A stretch of DNA of 64,000 nt from Lycorma delicatula (GCF_047948215.1 NC_134463.1:52201201-52265200), one strand, 5' to 3'. Shown: positions 35,731-48,141, counted from the stretch's first letter. Program-made: numbers and translations. Notes: a model not told the origin generated them from the sequence alone.

Positions 35731-38560
35731 CAGTCATTTGACTGGTTTGATGCAGCTCTCCAAGATTCCCTATCTAGTGCTAGTCGTTTCATTTCAGAAT
35801 ACCCGCTACATCCTACATCCCTAACAATTTGTTTTACATATTCCAAACGTGGCCTGCCTACACAATTTTTTCTTATACCTGTCCTTCCAATATTAAAGCT
35901 ACTATTTCAGGATGCCTTAGTATGTGGCCTATAAGTCTGTCTCTTCTTTTAACTATATTTTTCCAAATGCTTCTTTCTTCATCTATTTGCCGTAATACCT
36001 CTTCATTTGTCACTTTATCCACCCATCTGATTTTTAACATTCTCCTATAGCACCACATTTCAAAACCTTCTAATCTTTTCTTCTCAGATACTCCGATTGT
36101 CCAAGCTTCACTTCCATATAAAGCGACACTCCAAACATATACTTTCAAAAATTTTTTCCTGACATTTAAATTAATTTTTGATGTTAACAAATTATATTTC
36201 TGACTGAAGGCTCGTTTCACTTGTGCTATTCGGCATTTCATATCGCTCCTGCTTCGTCCATCTTTAGTAATTCTACTTCCCAAATAACAAAATTCTTCTA
36301 CCTCCATAATCTTTTCTCCTCCTATTTTCACATTCAGTGGTCCATCTTTGTTACTTCTACTACGTTTCATTAATTTTGTTTTGTTCTTGTTTATTTTCAT
36401 GCGATAGTTCTTGCGCAGGACTTCATCTATGCCGTTCATTGTTTCTTCTAAATCCTTTCTACTCTCGGCTAGAATTACTATATCATCAGCAAATCGTAGC
36501 ATCTTTATCTTTTCACCTTGTACTGTTACTCCGAATCTAAATTGTTTTTTAACATCATTAACTGCTAGTTCCATGTAAAGATTAAAAAGTAACGGAGATA
36601 GGGAACATCCTTGTCAGACTCCCTTTCTTATTACGGCTTTTTTCTTATGTTCTTCAATTGTTACTGTTGCTGTTTGGTTCCTGTACATGTTAGCAATTGT
36701 TCTTCTATCTCTGTATTTTAACCCTAATTTTTTTAAAATGCTGAACATTTTATTCCAGTCTACGATATCGAATGCCTTTTCTAGGTCTATAAACGCCAAG
36801 TATGTTGGTTTGTTTTTCTTTAATCTTTCTTCTACTATTAATCTGGGGCCGAAAATTGCTTCCCTTGTCCCTATACTTTTCCTGAAACCAAATTGGTCTT
36901 CTCCTAACACTTCTTCCACTCTCCTCTCAATTCTTCTGTATAGAATTCTAGTTAAGATTTTTGATGCATGACTAGTTAAACTAAATTGTTCTGTATTCAC
37001 ATTTATCTGCCCCTGCTTTCTTTGGTATCATGACTATAACACTTTTTTTGAAGTCTGACGGAACTTCCCCTTTTTCATAAATATTACACAACACCTTGTA
37101 TAATGTATCAATCGCTTCCTCACCTGCAGTGCGCAGTAATTCTACATGTACTCCGTCTATTCCAGGAGCCTTTCTGCCATTTAAATCTTTTAATGCTCTC
37201 TTAAATTCAGATCTCAGTATTGTTTCTCCCATTTCATCCTCCTCAACTTCCTCTATAACACTATTTTCTAATTCATTTCCTCCGTATAACTCTTCAATAT
37301 ATTCCACCCATCTATCGACTTTACCTTTCGTATTATATATTGGTGTACCATCTTTGTTTAACACATTATTCGATTTTAATTTATGTACCACAAAATTTTC
37401 CTTAACTTTCCTGTATGCTCCGTCTATTTTACCAATGTTCATTTCTCTTTCCACTTCTGGAACACTTTTCTTTAATCCACTCTTCTTTCGCTAGTTTGCA
37501 CTTCCTGTTTATAGCATTTCTTAATTGTCGGTAGTTCCTTTTACTTTCTTCATCACTATCATTCTTATATTTTCTACGTTCATCCATCAGCTGCAATATA
37601 TCGTCTGAAACCCAAGGTTTTCTACCAGTTCTCTTTATTCCGCCTAAGTTTGCTTCTGCTGATTTAACAATTTCCTTTTTAACATTCTCCCATTCTTCTT
37701 CTACATTTTCTACCTTATCTTTTTTACTCAGACCTTTTGCGATGTCCTCCTCAAAAATCTTCTTTACCTCCTCTTCCTCAAGCTTCTCTAAACTCCACCG
37801 ATTCATCTGACACCTTTTCTTCAGGTTTTCAAATCCCAATTTACATTTCGTTATCACCAAATTATGGTCGCTATCAATGTCTGCTCCAGGGTAAGTTTTG
37901 GAGTCAACTTGTTGATTCCTAAATCTTTGCTTAACCATGATATAATCTATGTGATATCTTGCAGTATCGCCAGTCTTTTTCCAAGTGTATATTCTTCTAT
38001 TATGATTTTTAAATTGGGTGTTGGCAATTACTAAATTATACTTCGTACAAAACTCTATAAGTCGGTCCCCTCTTTCATTCCTTTTACCCAGCCCGTATTC
38101 CCCCACTATATTTGCCTTTTCCAATGCTTGAAACCAATCTCCAACTATTATTAAATTTTCATCTCCTTTTACGTGTTTAATTGCTTTATCAATCTCTTCG
38201 TATACACACTCTACCTCATCATTATCATGGGCGCTTGTAGGCATACAGACGTTAACAATCGTTGTCGGTTTAGGTTTTTCATTTTATCCTTATTACAATG
38301 ATTCTAATGCTATGCGTTTTGAAATATTCTATTCTCTTCCCTATCTTCTTGTTCATTATGAAACCTACTCCTGCCTGCCCATTATTTGAAGCTGAGTTTA
38401 TTATTCTAAAATCACCTGACCAAAAGTCGCCTTCCTCTTCCCACTGAACCTCACTAATTCCTACTACATCCACATTTATCCTATCCATTTCTCTTTTTAA
38501 ATTTTCCAGCCTACCAACCTTTTTTAAACTTCTAACATTCTACGCTCCGACTCGTAGAAT
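35731..38560 (-). pseudogene. RTE-like ORF, endonuclease plus RT, several frameshifts
   Basis: The protein begins in a block expected to read G-x-WNVRSLKKVGRLEN near 38,545, but the Trp codon is a stop (TAG). Endonuclease motifs follow: GISEVQW (about 38,450), VGFIMNKK, GDWFQALEK (the expected GDWN is altered), TARYHIDYIMV and SDHNLVI (about 37,860). The RT has [23 protein letters not shown] (about 36,790) and RFADDIVILAES (about 36,490), both aspartates intact. The frame changes near 38,260, 37,440, 36,990 and 36,600. It would nick target DNA and copy element RNA if intact. Confidence 0.86.
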
Positions 38561-38938
38561 GTTATTTTTTTATTTTCTTGTGACCCCCTCCTTAGTAGTT
38601 CCCACCCGGAGATCCGAACGGGGGACTAGTTTACCTCCGCAATATTTTACCAAGGAAGGCGCCTCCTTCATTGCTATATGAAAATGCAGAGAGCCACATT
38701 TTCGTGGAAAATGAGTACTCAGAGGACTGAGTGATGATATGGTCGTTTAAGTCGTCCTGACTCACGCCCCTAACAACTACTGAAAGAGCTGCTGCCCTCT
38801 TTCAGGAATCATTCCTTAGTCTGACTCTCAACAAATACCTCTCCGATATGGTTGCACCTTCGGTCCAGCTACTCTGTATCACTGAGTACTCAAGCCCCCT
38901 CATTAACGGCAAGGTCTCATGATTCATAGAGGAGGAAT
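38561..38938 (-). promoter_or_regulatory. 5' UTR of RTE-like copy C
   Basis: A GC-richer leader preceding the endonuclease. It includes a stretch that can fold (GAGTACTCAGAGGACTGAGT at about 38,710 on the plus strand). Such leaders are expected to carry the element's internal promoter; this is an inference. Confidence 0.5.
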
Positions 38939-39099
38939 TTTTTTTAGATTAAGAAAATTTACTACTGCTGATAATTGAGAAGGATATGTCATACCGTTGT
39001 AGTAACTTCAATATTATGTATTTATCTGAATTATCCATACATTTAACATTAGTTTTTTTTTTTTTTATTTGTGTCTGGAATTTTTATAATGGCAGTCAC

Positions 39100-39629
39100 T
39101 TACATCGTAAGATGATGGGGATTTTCTGACCCCCAGATATGGACATTATGTTTGTTAACTTTTCCGCTTAGATGAAATGTTGACTCATCACTAAACTTAG
39201 TACGATAAAAAAGGCCGTCCTCTTCACACTGAAAAGTTTCTATCGCAAATTCGGCACGCACAGCGTAATCGGAAGGCTTCAAAGCTAGTAACAGCTGTAA
39301 ACGTATACACGCATACGTAAGCGTTTCCGTGAAATATTCCACATAGTTATCACTGACATTGCAAGTTCTTTGACGGCCTTATTTACAAATATATTAGAAC
39401 TATGCTGGAAAGACTCCTTAAAACACTCAATATTTTCTTCAGATCCCCTCTTTCGACTCGTACTTATCTTACACAGACATCCGATCGTTTTAAACTCATT
39501 ATACGATCGACAAATGTTATTGTCGCTTAAAGGATAACAATTAATCTTTCTAAAGAACATACGTTGAACTATGAATATAGATTCACATATATCATAAACA
39601 GTAAATATTTTCTGTTTAGGAGTCACCAT
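39100..39629 (-). pseudogene. Tc1/mariner-like transposase, N-terminal half (DUF4817-type)
   Basis: The start is at 39,629 (MVTPKQKIFTVYD). It is followed by a helix-turn-helix-like N-terminus with PLSDNNICRSYNEFKTIGCL and a second DNA-binding part ending RKRLRMR (about 39,310). A frameshift near 39,305 leads into LALKPSDYAVRAEF, FSDESTFHLSG and NVHIWGSENPH, which carry the first catalytic Asp of the DDE/D triad. The sequence breaks at 39,100, so the other catalytic residues are missing. This arrangement is common in hemipteran transposons. No flanking terminal inverted repeats were recognised. Confidence 0.8.
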
Positions 39630-39706
39630 CATTACTAATGGCGCTGCCAAGCGGAAAGATAAGAAATCAATCGTTGAACATGCGCGCAAATAAAAACTGT
39701 ATTTTT

Positions 39707-40525
39707 ACTTCCTTGTACGAAGTGAAGGAAGTATTGTGATCACGAAAAATGTCTGTTTTCAGATTTCAACGGAAATATCCACCTGTTTTGACTATTCATT
39801 TTGACAATTCATTTCGTTTTCATTTTCGTTTTGACAATTCATTCTGACTAGTTTCGGCGTTACGTCTATACGTACGTATATCGCATAACTCAAAAACGAT
39901 TAACCGTAGGATGCTGAAATTTTGGATTTAGGACAGTTGTGACATCTAGTAGTGCACCTCCCCTTTTGATTGCAATCAACTAAACCAAAGTGTCGAAAAA
40001 AAAGTTGAATTTTGGACCTTTTCTTAACTGCGGTAATAAGCCCTCATTGAGAGATTTTCAACGATCATAAGTGGTACTTTCATAATATCATAAGTGATAT
40101 TTTCATTGGTTCAAGAGTTATAGCCAAACAAAGTTTTGTTAAGAAATATTTGGATCTTATTGGAAGGCACATCGGTTCGAATCAGAATTAATCTCCGTTT
40201 TTTAATTTAAATATACTGATTTATTAATAATTGTTCATCTCTTATTGTAAATTTTATTTACAATAGATAATACTTTAATAATTTTTTTTTTTTATTTTGT
40301 CTTCAGTCATTTGACTGGTTTGATGCAGCTCTCCAAGATTCCCTATCTAGTGCTAGTCGTTTCATTTCAGTTCATTTCAGTTTCACTTTAATAATAACAA
40401 TTGAAAAATAAAAAATATCAGACGTTATTAATGAAATAACATTTTACGTACTTTTCATTTAAAAACAAATGTCTATGTGTAATTTAATAGGCGTACAAGG
40501 AAGTCATGTGGTGTCCACATCAGAT
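39707..40525 (+). mobile_element. ~685-bp inverted-repeat element, complete copy carrying an RTE fragment
   Basis: ACTTCCTTGTA at 39,707-39,717 is inverted as TACAAGGAAGT at 40,494-40,504, and similarity with the second copy continues to about 40,525 (GTCCACATCAGATTTTT). Taking out the RTE insertion and one TSD copy leaves ~685 bp, against 682 bp for the copy at 49,640. No ORF is present; it is probably a non-autonomous DNA transposon. It starts about 77 bp beyond the start codon of the transposase remnant, but there is no evidence they are related. Confidence 0.8.
40282..40384 (-). mobile_element. RTE-like LINE, copy D: 5'-truncated 3' end with 10-bp TSD
   Basis: Only the last ~85 bp of the LINE (from GAAATGAAACGACTAGCACT to the GAAGAC end) plus poly(A) are present. 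ACTTTAATAA flanks it at 40,272-40,281 and 40,385-40,394. The 5' joint shows a small GTTCATTTCA repetition typical of untemplated or slipped repair at target-primed reverse transcription. Confidence 0.92.
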
Positions 40526-40529
40526 TTTT

Positions 40530-42845
40530 GCTTTTTAATTCTAGTCTTACAACAATACTGTACATTTACTTCAAGAGATATTGTAACAAATTATAAGTCC
40601 AATTTTCTTTATTGTATCCACAGTGGATAAAAAACAAATAAACATGTAATTAAGTGAACAATTTGTAGCTACATTTTAGTAGGAATTTCGCTCAGTGATA
40701 TCATATATAACAAATAATAACATCAATGATAACAGATATAATTCACTTATAATTTTCATTTATAACTTTCTTTTCAAAAATAAATCAGTTAGGTACCAAA
40801 CTCATAAATTTTATTTGAAATTAAAAAAAAATATATCTGTTGGTTTATGCGTTCTTGTTAATTCCTGGTTTACTTACTACTTCCAAAATTAATTTCTAAT
40901 TACCAGAATAATTTGTGATAATTTAGAATACTGTAAATACATAAGAAGAGTTGTAAAAGTTCTTTCATCAACGAACAGAGGTAAACGAAGCGGTTGTTTT
41001 ATCGCTATTGCGCACACACAAACACAGAATCACGTTTTCCATTACTGAAAGAGGCAACCGCACCGCCATTAAAATAGTACATGCTTTACAAAACTGCCGC
41101 AAAGAATCTACCCCCTCTAACCAGTCACTCGTACAAGAAATCTATTTGTTACATAAAAGTGGTTAAAATACCACCGCTTTTAAGCGGCTTAAAAAACATT
41201 CACGCACATGTACAATAAGTGTTTATTACAGATGATTTATTTTAAGTTCAAAATTACTGACGTAACTCAAGACAGTTCGTTTTCGTCCCAACTAATTTTT
41301 ATGTAAATTATTTAATATTTGGTGATGACATGAATTTTTAATGGCGAAATGAAATTTATTTACTTAAAATATATTTTATCTGAAAATTATATCGTGTAAA
41401 TTATGAAGATTTATAACTTTATTTATTTTATTATTTTGTTTTCTTTTCATACTTCATAATTTTTTACAGTCAACCACGGAAACTTTGATATTATTATTAT
41501 TGCTGACAGGAAATATTGAAGTTTAATAAAAATGTCGGTTATATATATAATAATGGTTTTCTAACACTGGTAGCTGATGTATTTTAAAACAATATGGGTA
41601 AGTATATTGTTATTTTAGTCTCCAGTAATTTTACCTTGACGTTGCTAAGCGCTTTTTTTAAGCAGTATCCATTTGAGAACCACCCGTCTTTTTACGTATA
41701 TACATATTCAGGATGCTAATAAAATGCGGTAACGGCTTAATACTCGTATTTCAAAATTATTGATAAGGGGGTAATCAATTTTTTGAATTGATTACGTTAA
41801 TGGATGTTGTTGAATTCTTTGTCCCCCATGTTAGATCCGTCATATTGAATCAAACAGTTTGACGTATGATATATAATTTTAATGTAAAGGTTTAAGAGAA
41901 AAACGATGGTCAGAACTGAATGCCTTGGTTTTTGAGTTGTGAGAAATGGAATTTGATAAATTGCGGAATACCGGAAAAATCGCCATAGTAATTTTCGAGG
42001 TAAAACGTCAATATTGAAAACGAGGTAAAACATCCCGTAGTAACAGTGTTATTCGTATTACCTTCAGATCTTACATCCAGTAACAAAATTTAAACATTTG
42101 ATCTTCAAACTAATGGCCTAATTAATGAAATTTACCTGGCATTATGTTTCTTTTATTATTACAGTAATAAGTTATTTAAATCTAATATTAATCAGTTTTG
42201 TTGACAGCCGATATAATGTTTTATGAACATGGTGCGAAGTTAACATTATATATATATATATATAAGGTTATCCTGGAGAATATTGTCCGAACATGAGAGA
42301 CTGATTGTAGATGTATGAACATAAGCAAAAATTTGTCAAAGTGCACAATTTGGGCGATCTACTTTATCAATTACAAACTTATTTCAGCTGTTTATTAGCC
42401 GATATGAAGAATCATGGTGTCCTTTTGGTTCATAATAAAAAACTTAACAAATTTATTTAATAAATCATAATTTGATAAAATTAATATTTATGAAGCTATT
42501 AATTATTCAAAAAATTAATTGGGAGTAATTTTATACTTTTATAAACTTTGTAAAACTTATTTATTTTGTAGAAGATTTTGTTGTGTACAAGCAAACCAAA
42601 TCTCTTTAAAATATTTTAATCATTCTTAACAAAAATATTTATTGAAAAAAAAAAACACAAAATGGTGGACAGAAAGAAAATAAAGCTAAATAAGACATTT
42701 ATCCACATGAATTTTTTTGCTTATTTTTATACTTTGAATCATGTTTCGCTATTGCTATGTTTGAGTATATATATAGATTAAATGAATATAATTGAAAGTT
42801 TGATAAAACATTAACAAAATGAACATTACGGAACATCACAAACCT
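40530..42845. other. AT-rich spacer, no gene seen
   Basis: It holds a small hairpin CCGCTT-TT-AAGCGG (41,174-41,187) in a slightly GC-richer patch (40,970-41,240) and a TA microsatellite (about 42,246-42,265). Neither sits in a recognised element or gene. Confidence 0.5.
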
Positions 42846-42852
42846 TAATCTT

Positions 42853-43118
42853 TCCCTTTTACATTTCTCCCTTTTCTCTTTTTCCCTTTCCTCCTTTCCT
42901 TGTTCCCCTTTTAGTTTTTCTTAATTTCACTTTTCCCCAATTCCCATTCCCCTCATCTTTCCCTTTTATTCCCCAATTTTCTTTCCCTTATTTCCCTTTT
43001 CCTCTTTTCCACTTTCCACTTTTTATCCTTTCCCCTTTCCATTTCCCCCCTTTTTCCATTTTTCCGTTTTGATTTTTCCCTTTCCCAATTTTCCCTTCTC
43101 CCTTTTTCCCCGCGCATA
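42853..43118 (+). repeat. Pyrimidine-rich tract (CCTTTTCC-type)
   Basis: Almost pure C/T on the plus strand, with irregular CCCTTTTCC units. It is followed by the block CCAGTAGTTTTTTAGTCTAT and TCGGAAAC-GTGGATTGG. The same pair recurs at 54,889 (direct) and 58,690-58,790 (inverted), so the tract belongs to a mobile unit. Confidence 0.85.
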
Positions 43119-44509
43119 AATTGCTCCAGTAGTTTTTTAGTCTATAGAGGACACACATCGGAAACGGTGGATTGGAATCGTAAAATATTTAGTTAAGCGT
43201 GTGTTGCTTTTACGTCCAACAGATAGCGCTGTTTGTCAAAAAAATCATGTTTCTATCTGTCACTTCTTAGGTATATAATTAGTAGTTATATAAAAACACG
43301 TGCTTATTCGAATGCAGCGTTGTGTCAAATTTTCAAACTTATCGGTGATATATACATATATCTTAAATATATTATCTTAATATATATATATTAAGTCTGA
43401 GAGAGAGTTTGACTAGGTCGTTTGGTGCCTGAGATTACAAGATATCTAGGAAAACTAGAGGTAGTTCATATCAAAAAGGAATGCTATTTTGTAACTAATG
43501 ATTGAATATTCATACGTGTGGGAAAACATTTTCTTGAATAACAACTCATTGATTTCCGCAACCGTATTGCCTAAAATAAAAGAAATTATAACTTATTAAT
43601 ATCAAATACTTCAGGTTACTTTTTTTTAATTATACTTCACTTTCTTCCGTGCCGTGTTTGATAAAGCTCCAATCTCAATGATTTTCTGTGTTTAAATCTT
43701 CGTCAGACTTTAACATATAAAATATTTTAATTCGTGTAATTCGACGTAAAATTATATTTGTAAACGTGAATAAATAAAATAGACAAATAAGTAACTATAT
43801 ATCAATGTAACAGTTATATTTAAAATGATTCAATCGTATACATGAAATCACTATTAAAAATACATGTGATTAAATAACAATAAATAATTATTTTCTAGAA
43901 AATTTAATTTTAAATCTCATCGTTTTTCGATATGTAAATAGAAAACAGATAGATTATTATTAAAATAAAATTATTGGATTTATTTATTTTTAAATTATTT
44001 ATTTTTCTTTGACTGCATACTTTTTTACGTAATGGATCGAAGAAATAAAATGCTTTACTTGTAATCAAGATAACACCAATGAAATCCATCCTGAAGGAAT
44101 TTTTATCTGAATAAAATTTATTGCAGTAGTATAGTTCGTTAAATTATACCTAGTGATAAAATATTACACATACCAATTTGTAAGAGATTACGTGTATTTC
44201 AATTTAAATTAAAATATGTTGAATTGTGCTTTTCATTGATTATCGTTTTAATTCATTTGGTATTGAATATTAATTTATCACAACATTTTTTATTTAATTC
44301 TGGATTATCTTATTTTAATATTTTGTTAATCTATATATAAATTAGTGTAAAAAATAAGAGAATTTTTATAAAAAGACGAAATATATATTTTTAAATCTTT
44401 GATATTCGTGATTTAATCATGTGATTGTAATTAAAATTAAAATAAACTAAAATTCATATTTTCGTAACAGTTGATCGTCAACAATTAAAATAATTTATAC
44501 GTTAAGTTA

Positions 44510-45175
44510 AAAAATCCCTTTCGGACGCCGAAAGGCAGAAGTAGATTTCATATGTTTAGCATACGATAAGCCCCATCTTACAATTACAGCAAACGTTTGG
44601 TCATCCCTTTCCGTAAGGATTGGTCATATCAAAAACTGTTTCAGACAAAAGTTTTAGGTAATGTTTATAGGACTAACTTACACATCAAACCGATTCAGTA
44701 CTGTGCCTATTGAGGGAGGTATGATCTTTTTTGTCTTTGAAACCCCATTTTTTCCACCCCCTGAGCCAATGGTTGGTAATATCAAAAAACTTTACTTATA
44801 TAAGTTTTAGGCCCATATCGTAAGTTTAACAGGAACTTTAAACGAATTCGATATTTTACTCAATAAGAAAGTTTTAGCGATTTTTTTCGTAAAAACCCCT
44901 CCATTCCATATCAATGGTCCGATTTTGCCCATTAAAAAACTTGACCGAGATTTTGGGTCGTTATATTTTACGTATCAATTTGAAAGTTATTGGCGCAAAA
45001 TTACGGCAGTTATCGTGTCCACAAGAAAGTGAAAAAAATATATATATAAACTATTGGTTATTGGTGTGGAAGATGTGAAACGCGAAGATATGTCGACTTT
45101 TTTTCGGAAGTCGAATCATCGTTTCCATTGCAATAGGTACGTGTAGCTAGCTTTCTTATGAAATCTACCTAATAA
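44510..45175 (+). repeat. Dispersed repeat R, copy 4
   Basis: It matches copies 3 and 5 from CCCTTTCGGACGCCGAAAGG to AGCTTTCTTATGAAATCTAC, with a deletion of about 100 bp near its left end. A near-identical inverted version lies at 56,655-57,335. Confidence 0.85.
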
Positions 45176-45275
45176 AATGTCATGTTAGAAGGATGTTTAC
45201 TACTGTTATGAGATATGAAATGAAATGTTAACAACCCATAATTACTGTATAATTTGTTTTAATAGAATATCATTA

Positions 45276-45664
45276 TCAAATCTGATTTGTTCGTTCAATT
45301 AATTTATTATTATTCAAATATATTTGTAATGTCTCCGATATACTAGTTTTATGATAATTTTTATTGTATTCTAATATTTTAAAAAAGTCGTTTAAGTCAT
45401 AATTATGTCCATTTTCTAGAATGTGTTTAGCGAAGTTGGAATGTTCTTTATTATATTTAGTTACAATTCTAATATGCTCTTTAATTCTGATTGAAAATGA
45501 GCAATTTGTCATTGTAATATATTTAGGATCACATTTTTCGAAGCTAAGACTATACATTCCTTGTTTTTCTAAATTGTATTTGTTATCATATTTTATAGAA
45601 GGATCCTCGTTATTTATATATTTTATTAGTTTGTTGTAGGTATATACGCTGTTTTTAATTTAAA
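45276..45664 (-). pseudogene. Penelope-like element, C-terminal GIY-YIG endonuclease fragment
   Basis: The frame, open from 45,664 to the stop at 45,276 (about 129 codons), reads GMYSLSFEKCDPKYITMTNC, then IRIKEH and NFAKHILENGH. This follows the pattern of the GIY-YIG nuclease of Penelope-like elements (G-[IM]-Y ... Y-I-G ... R..EH ... SN[FY]A.H[IL]LE.GH), here with Met for Ile in GIY and Thr for Gly in YIG. The domain cuts target DNA for insertion. The RT that should precede it is absent upstream. The last codons, SETLQIYLNNN to the stop, recur on the plus strand at 56,478. Confidence 0.75.
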
Positions 45665-46084
45665 TGTTTAAATATTTAATTAAATTTATTATACTATTTG
45701 TTGTATTCAACCTTAAATATTCATTTAATATTTTATTATTTGTTAGTTTTATTTTGTCCTTTATCTATCTGTTTAATGATTTATTCTTTGTAAAGAAATA
45801 GTATCTAGTTTTTAGTTTTCAGTTTTTAATTTTATTACATAATATGAAAATAATTGACCTGTTAAAAATGATATAAAGTGGGTTTTTTATATTATTAAGG
45901 GAAAAAATTTCATACAGTTTTTAATTAAAATCATAATGTACAAACATATCGAAAAAAATTATTCCAAATAATATAATATGTTTGAATAAATTTAAAACAG
46001 ATTTACGGTTTACTAAAAATTAAATTAATATTCTTTTAGCAATTTTCCCATAATTTATCAAAAACTAATTGAACTTCAAATAAA
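45665..46084. other. AT-rich spacer, no gene seen
   Basis: Expected to hold Penelope RT if the element were longer, but stops occur in every frame and no motif is visible. Confidence 0.45.
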
Positions 46085-46967
46085 AAAAAAAATCAAATTC
46101 GGTACGCCGTAAGGCGGAGGTAGATTTCACCGGTGCTAAGTAGGGATTTTCTCGCCCTTTCACCCGGAGGTGCCGGGTTCGAATCCCGGTCAGGCATGGC
46201 ATTTTTCACACACGCTACAAATCGTTCATCTCATCCTCTGTACAGTAATGCTTAACTGCGGCCCCGGAGGTTAAAAAAAAAAAAAAAAAAAGTAGGGATA
46301 AAAAATGTCTACCTTAAAGTTAAGAAAAACTTCAAATTTACTCAATACGACAATGGTTGCGTGTGAATAAATGTTTGTTTGTCATACGATAACTCCTAGC
46401 TTACAATTCCAGCATCATTCTGGTCATCCCTTGCCGTAAAGGTTTGTCATATAAAAAATTGTTTCAGACAAAAGTTTTAGGTAATGTTTACAGAACTAAC
46501 GACCACTTTAAACCGATTCGATACTGTTCCTGTTAAGAGAGGTATAATTTTTTTAACTTCAAAATTCTATTTTTCCCATCCACCTAGGCCAACGGTTGGT
46601 GATATCAATAAACTTTACTTAGATAAATATAAGGCCCTTATTCAAAGAATAGTTGGAATTTTAAATGAATTTTTTATTTTACCCATTTCCAACTCTATGG
46701 TATGATTTCGGCCGTCAACAAAGTGGACCGAGATTTTGGGTCGAGCTCTTTTTACGAGACAATTTTAACGTAATTGGAGCAAAATTACAGTAGTTATCCT
46801 GTCCACAAGAAAGTGAAATATATATATATATGTATATGTTAACTTTTGAGCTGACGGTGGTCTTGGGGTCTGAAGGATTTGAAACGTGAAGATATGTCGA
46901 AATTTTCCGGAAGTCGAATCATGGACCCATTACAATAGGAAGCTTTCTTATGAAATCTACCTAAAAG
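46085..46967 (+). repeat. Dispersed repeat R, copy 5, interrupted by a SINE
   Basis: The left end is GGCGGAGGTAGATTTCACCG (from 46,113) and the right end is AGCTTTCTTATGAAATCTAC (about 46,944-46,963). Without the SINE and the duplicated target it is about 730 bp. It has an AT run at about 46,817-46,832. Confidence 0.85.
46148..46290 (+). mobile_element. SINE family 1 inserted in repeat R, TSD AGTAGGGAT
   Basis: The 5' truncated tRNA head begins just before CACCCGGAGGTGCCGGGTTC; the B box and body are intact, and the tail is a run of A (46,273-46,290). AGTAGGGAT occurs at 46,139-46,147 and again at 46,291-46,299. Confidence 0.93.
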
Positions 46968-47079
46968 TATACCATATACTATAACAGATAATTATTAAAC
47001 ATTAAAACCATGACTGCCAAAAAAAGAAATTGCTGCCAAACATTTTGTTCTGGTTAGGTTCCGGCGGGATTTTGTATTA

Positions 47080-48141
47080 TACTAGCAAATACCCCGTTTC
47101 CATTTGCAAAACCAGAAGATTGGTTGCAAAGATATTTCCGAATAATCGCTATCTGTTAGATCGAGAGTGTACCTGGTGTATGCAATAATTAGCCTTTAAC
47201 CTACTCTCAAATACCCCGTTTGAATTTTCAAAACCAGACGATTTTTTGCAAAAATATTATAAGAGAACCCCATTGCATCTTCCAAAAATGACTCTTTTAG
47301 CCCCGCACGAGGTGCTTACGTCACCTCACCACTCAAGCCTCACAGGCAGTCCTCACGAGAAGCCCATTATTAATAAACAGAGATTATATAATTATATAAT
47401 TACTTTATTTTATTTAACGTAAATTTAATTTTATTATTTTTGTAATAGTATTCATTCGATTGATTTGAATCATTCAGTTCAAATCTAGCTCAGACAGTGA
47501 TAGAGGCTCGCAGTTTACAATTCATTAAAGTTTGTGCTTCAACCGGCAAATTGCCATATACCTCTGACACCTCCGGAAACGTAAGGAATCCAACGCGGGC
47601 TAATTGATGTAAATCGGTTCGATCATTGAGCTGTTACAGTGGAACATACATACTCCCTAAAAACATTGCACTTCTTTTTGGGCAGTTTTTTAAATAATAG
47701 AAATATTTATAAAAATTAAATAAAAGAAAGGGATTATTAGTTAATAGTAATAATATGGAGTAACACCAAAAAATAAGAGCAAGAATGAAGAAAATGCTTA
47801 CGTAATAGAACATACTTCCCATCAAAAAATAATTATTATTTTTTTCTTAAATGTTTATTAACAGTAAGTAAGAAGATGTAATACCAGCAAATAAGAGCAT
47901 GAAGAAAGGCATGCTTACATGATCGAACATACTGCCCGTCAAAAAATCATAAGATTTTTTTCTTAAATGTTTATAAACAATAAATAACAACAGTAATAAT
48001 AATTATAAAATAAATTAGTAAATTTTACTACAGTAACTCATTCATTCAATATCGTAACAGATATTAAAAAACAACTATTCGACGCAAAATAATTCGATAC
48101 TGAAAATGCTATCGATTGTCCATTAAGAATTATATTATACA

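Larger units (their letters stand above)
35714..38938 (-). mobile_element. RTE-like LINE, copy C, near full length (~3.2 kb)
   Basis: The copy reads leftward from a ~380-bp 5' UTR through endonuclease and RT to poly(A) (T-run at 35,714-35,725). It is the only copy here with the 5' UTR and the endonuclease start. The leader contains GGATCTCCGGGTGGGAACTA, which I recall as typical of a LINE family very widespread in arthropods; that recall was not checked. The left end of the leader at about 38,938 is approximate. Confidence 0.87.
42853..45664 (-). mobile_element. Penelope-associated repeat block (inverted partner of 56,478-58,790)
   Basis: The right end is a Penelope-like 3' coding fragment (45,664-45,276). 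Leftward lie a copy of repeat R (44,510-45,175), a ~1-kb AT-rich stretch, and the pyrimidine tract. From about 43,040 to 45,345 the block is present as a near-identical inverted copy at 56,478-58,790. The inclusion of repeat R suggests a composite that was duplicated as a unit. Element ends could not be fixed. Confidence 0.7.

Noticed and set aside
35701..37494. Plus-strand ORFs rich in Ser, Leu and Phe over RTE copy C
   Set aside because: They are antisense shadows of the RTE ORF; equivalent shadows appear opposite copies A, B and E.
41797..42033. 78-codon minus-strand ORF as a gene
   Set aside because: Hydrophobic, AT-driven composition with no motif or homologous block in the window.
42853..45664. 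A complete autonomous Penelope element
   Set aside because: Only the C-terminal GIY-YIG part is readable; no RT motifs were found upstream, and the 3' part includes an unrelated dispersed repeat.
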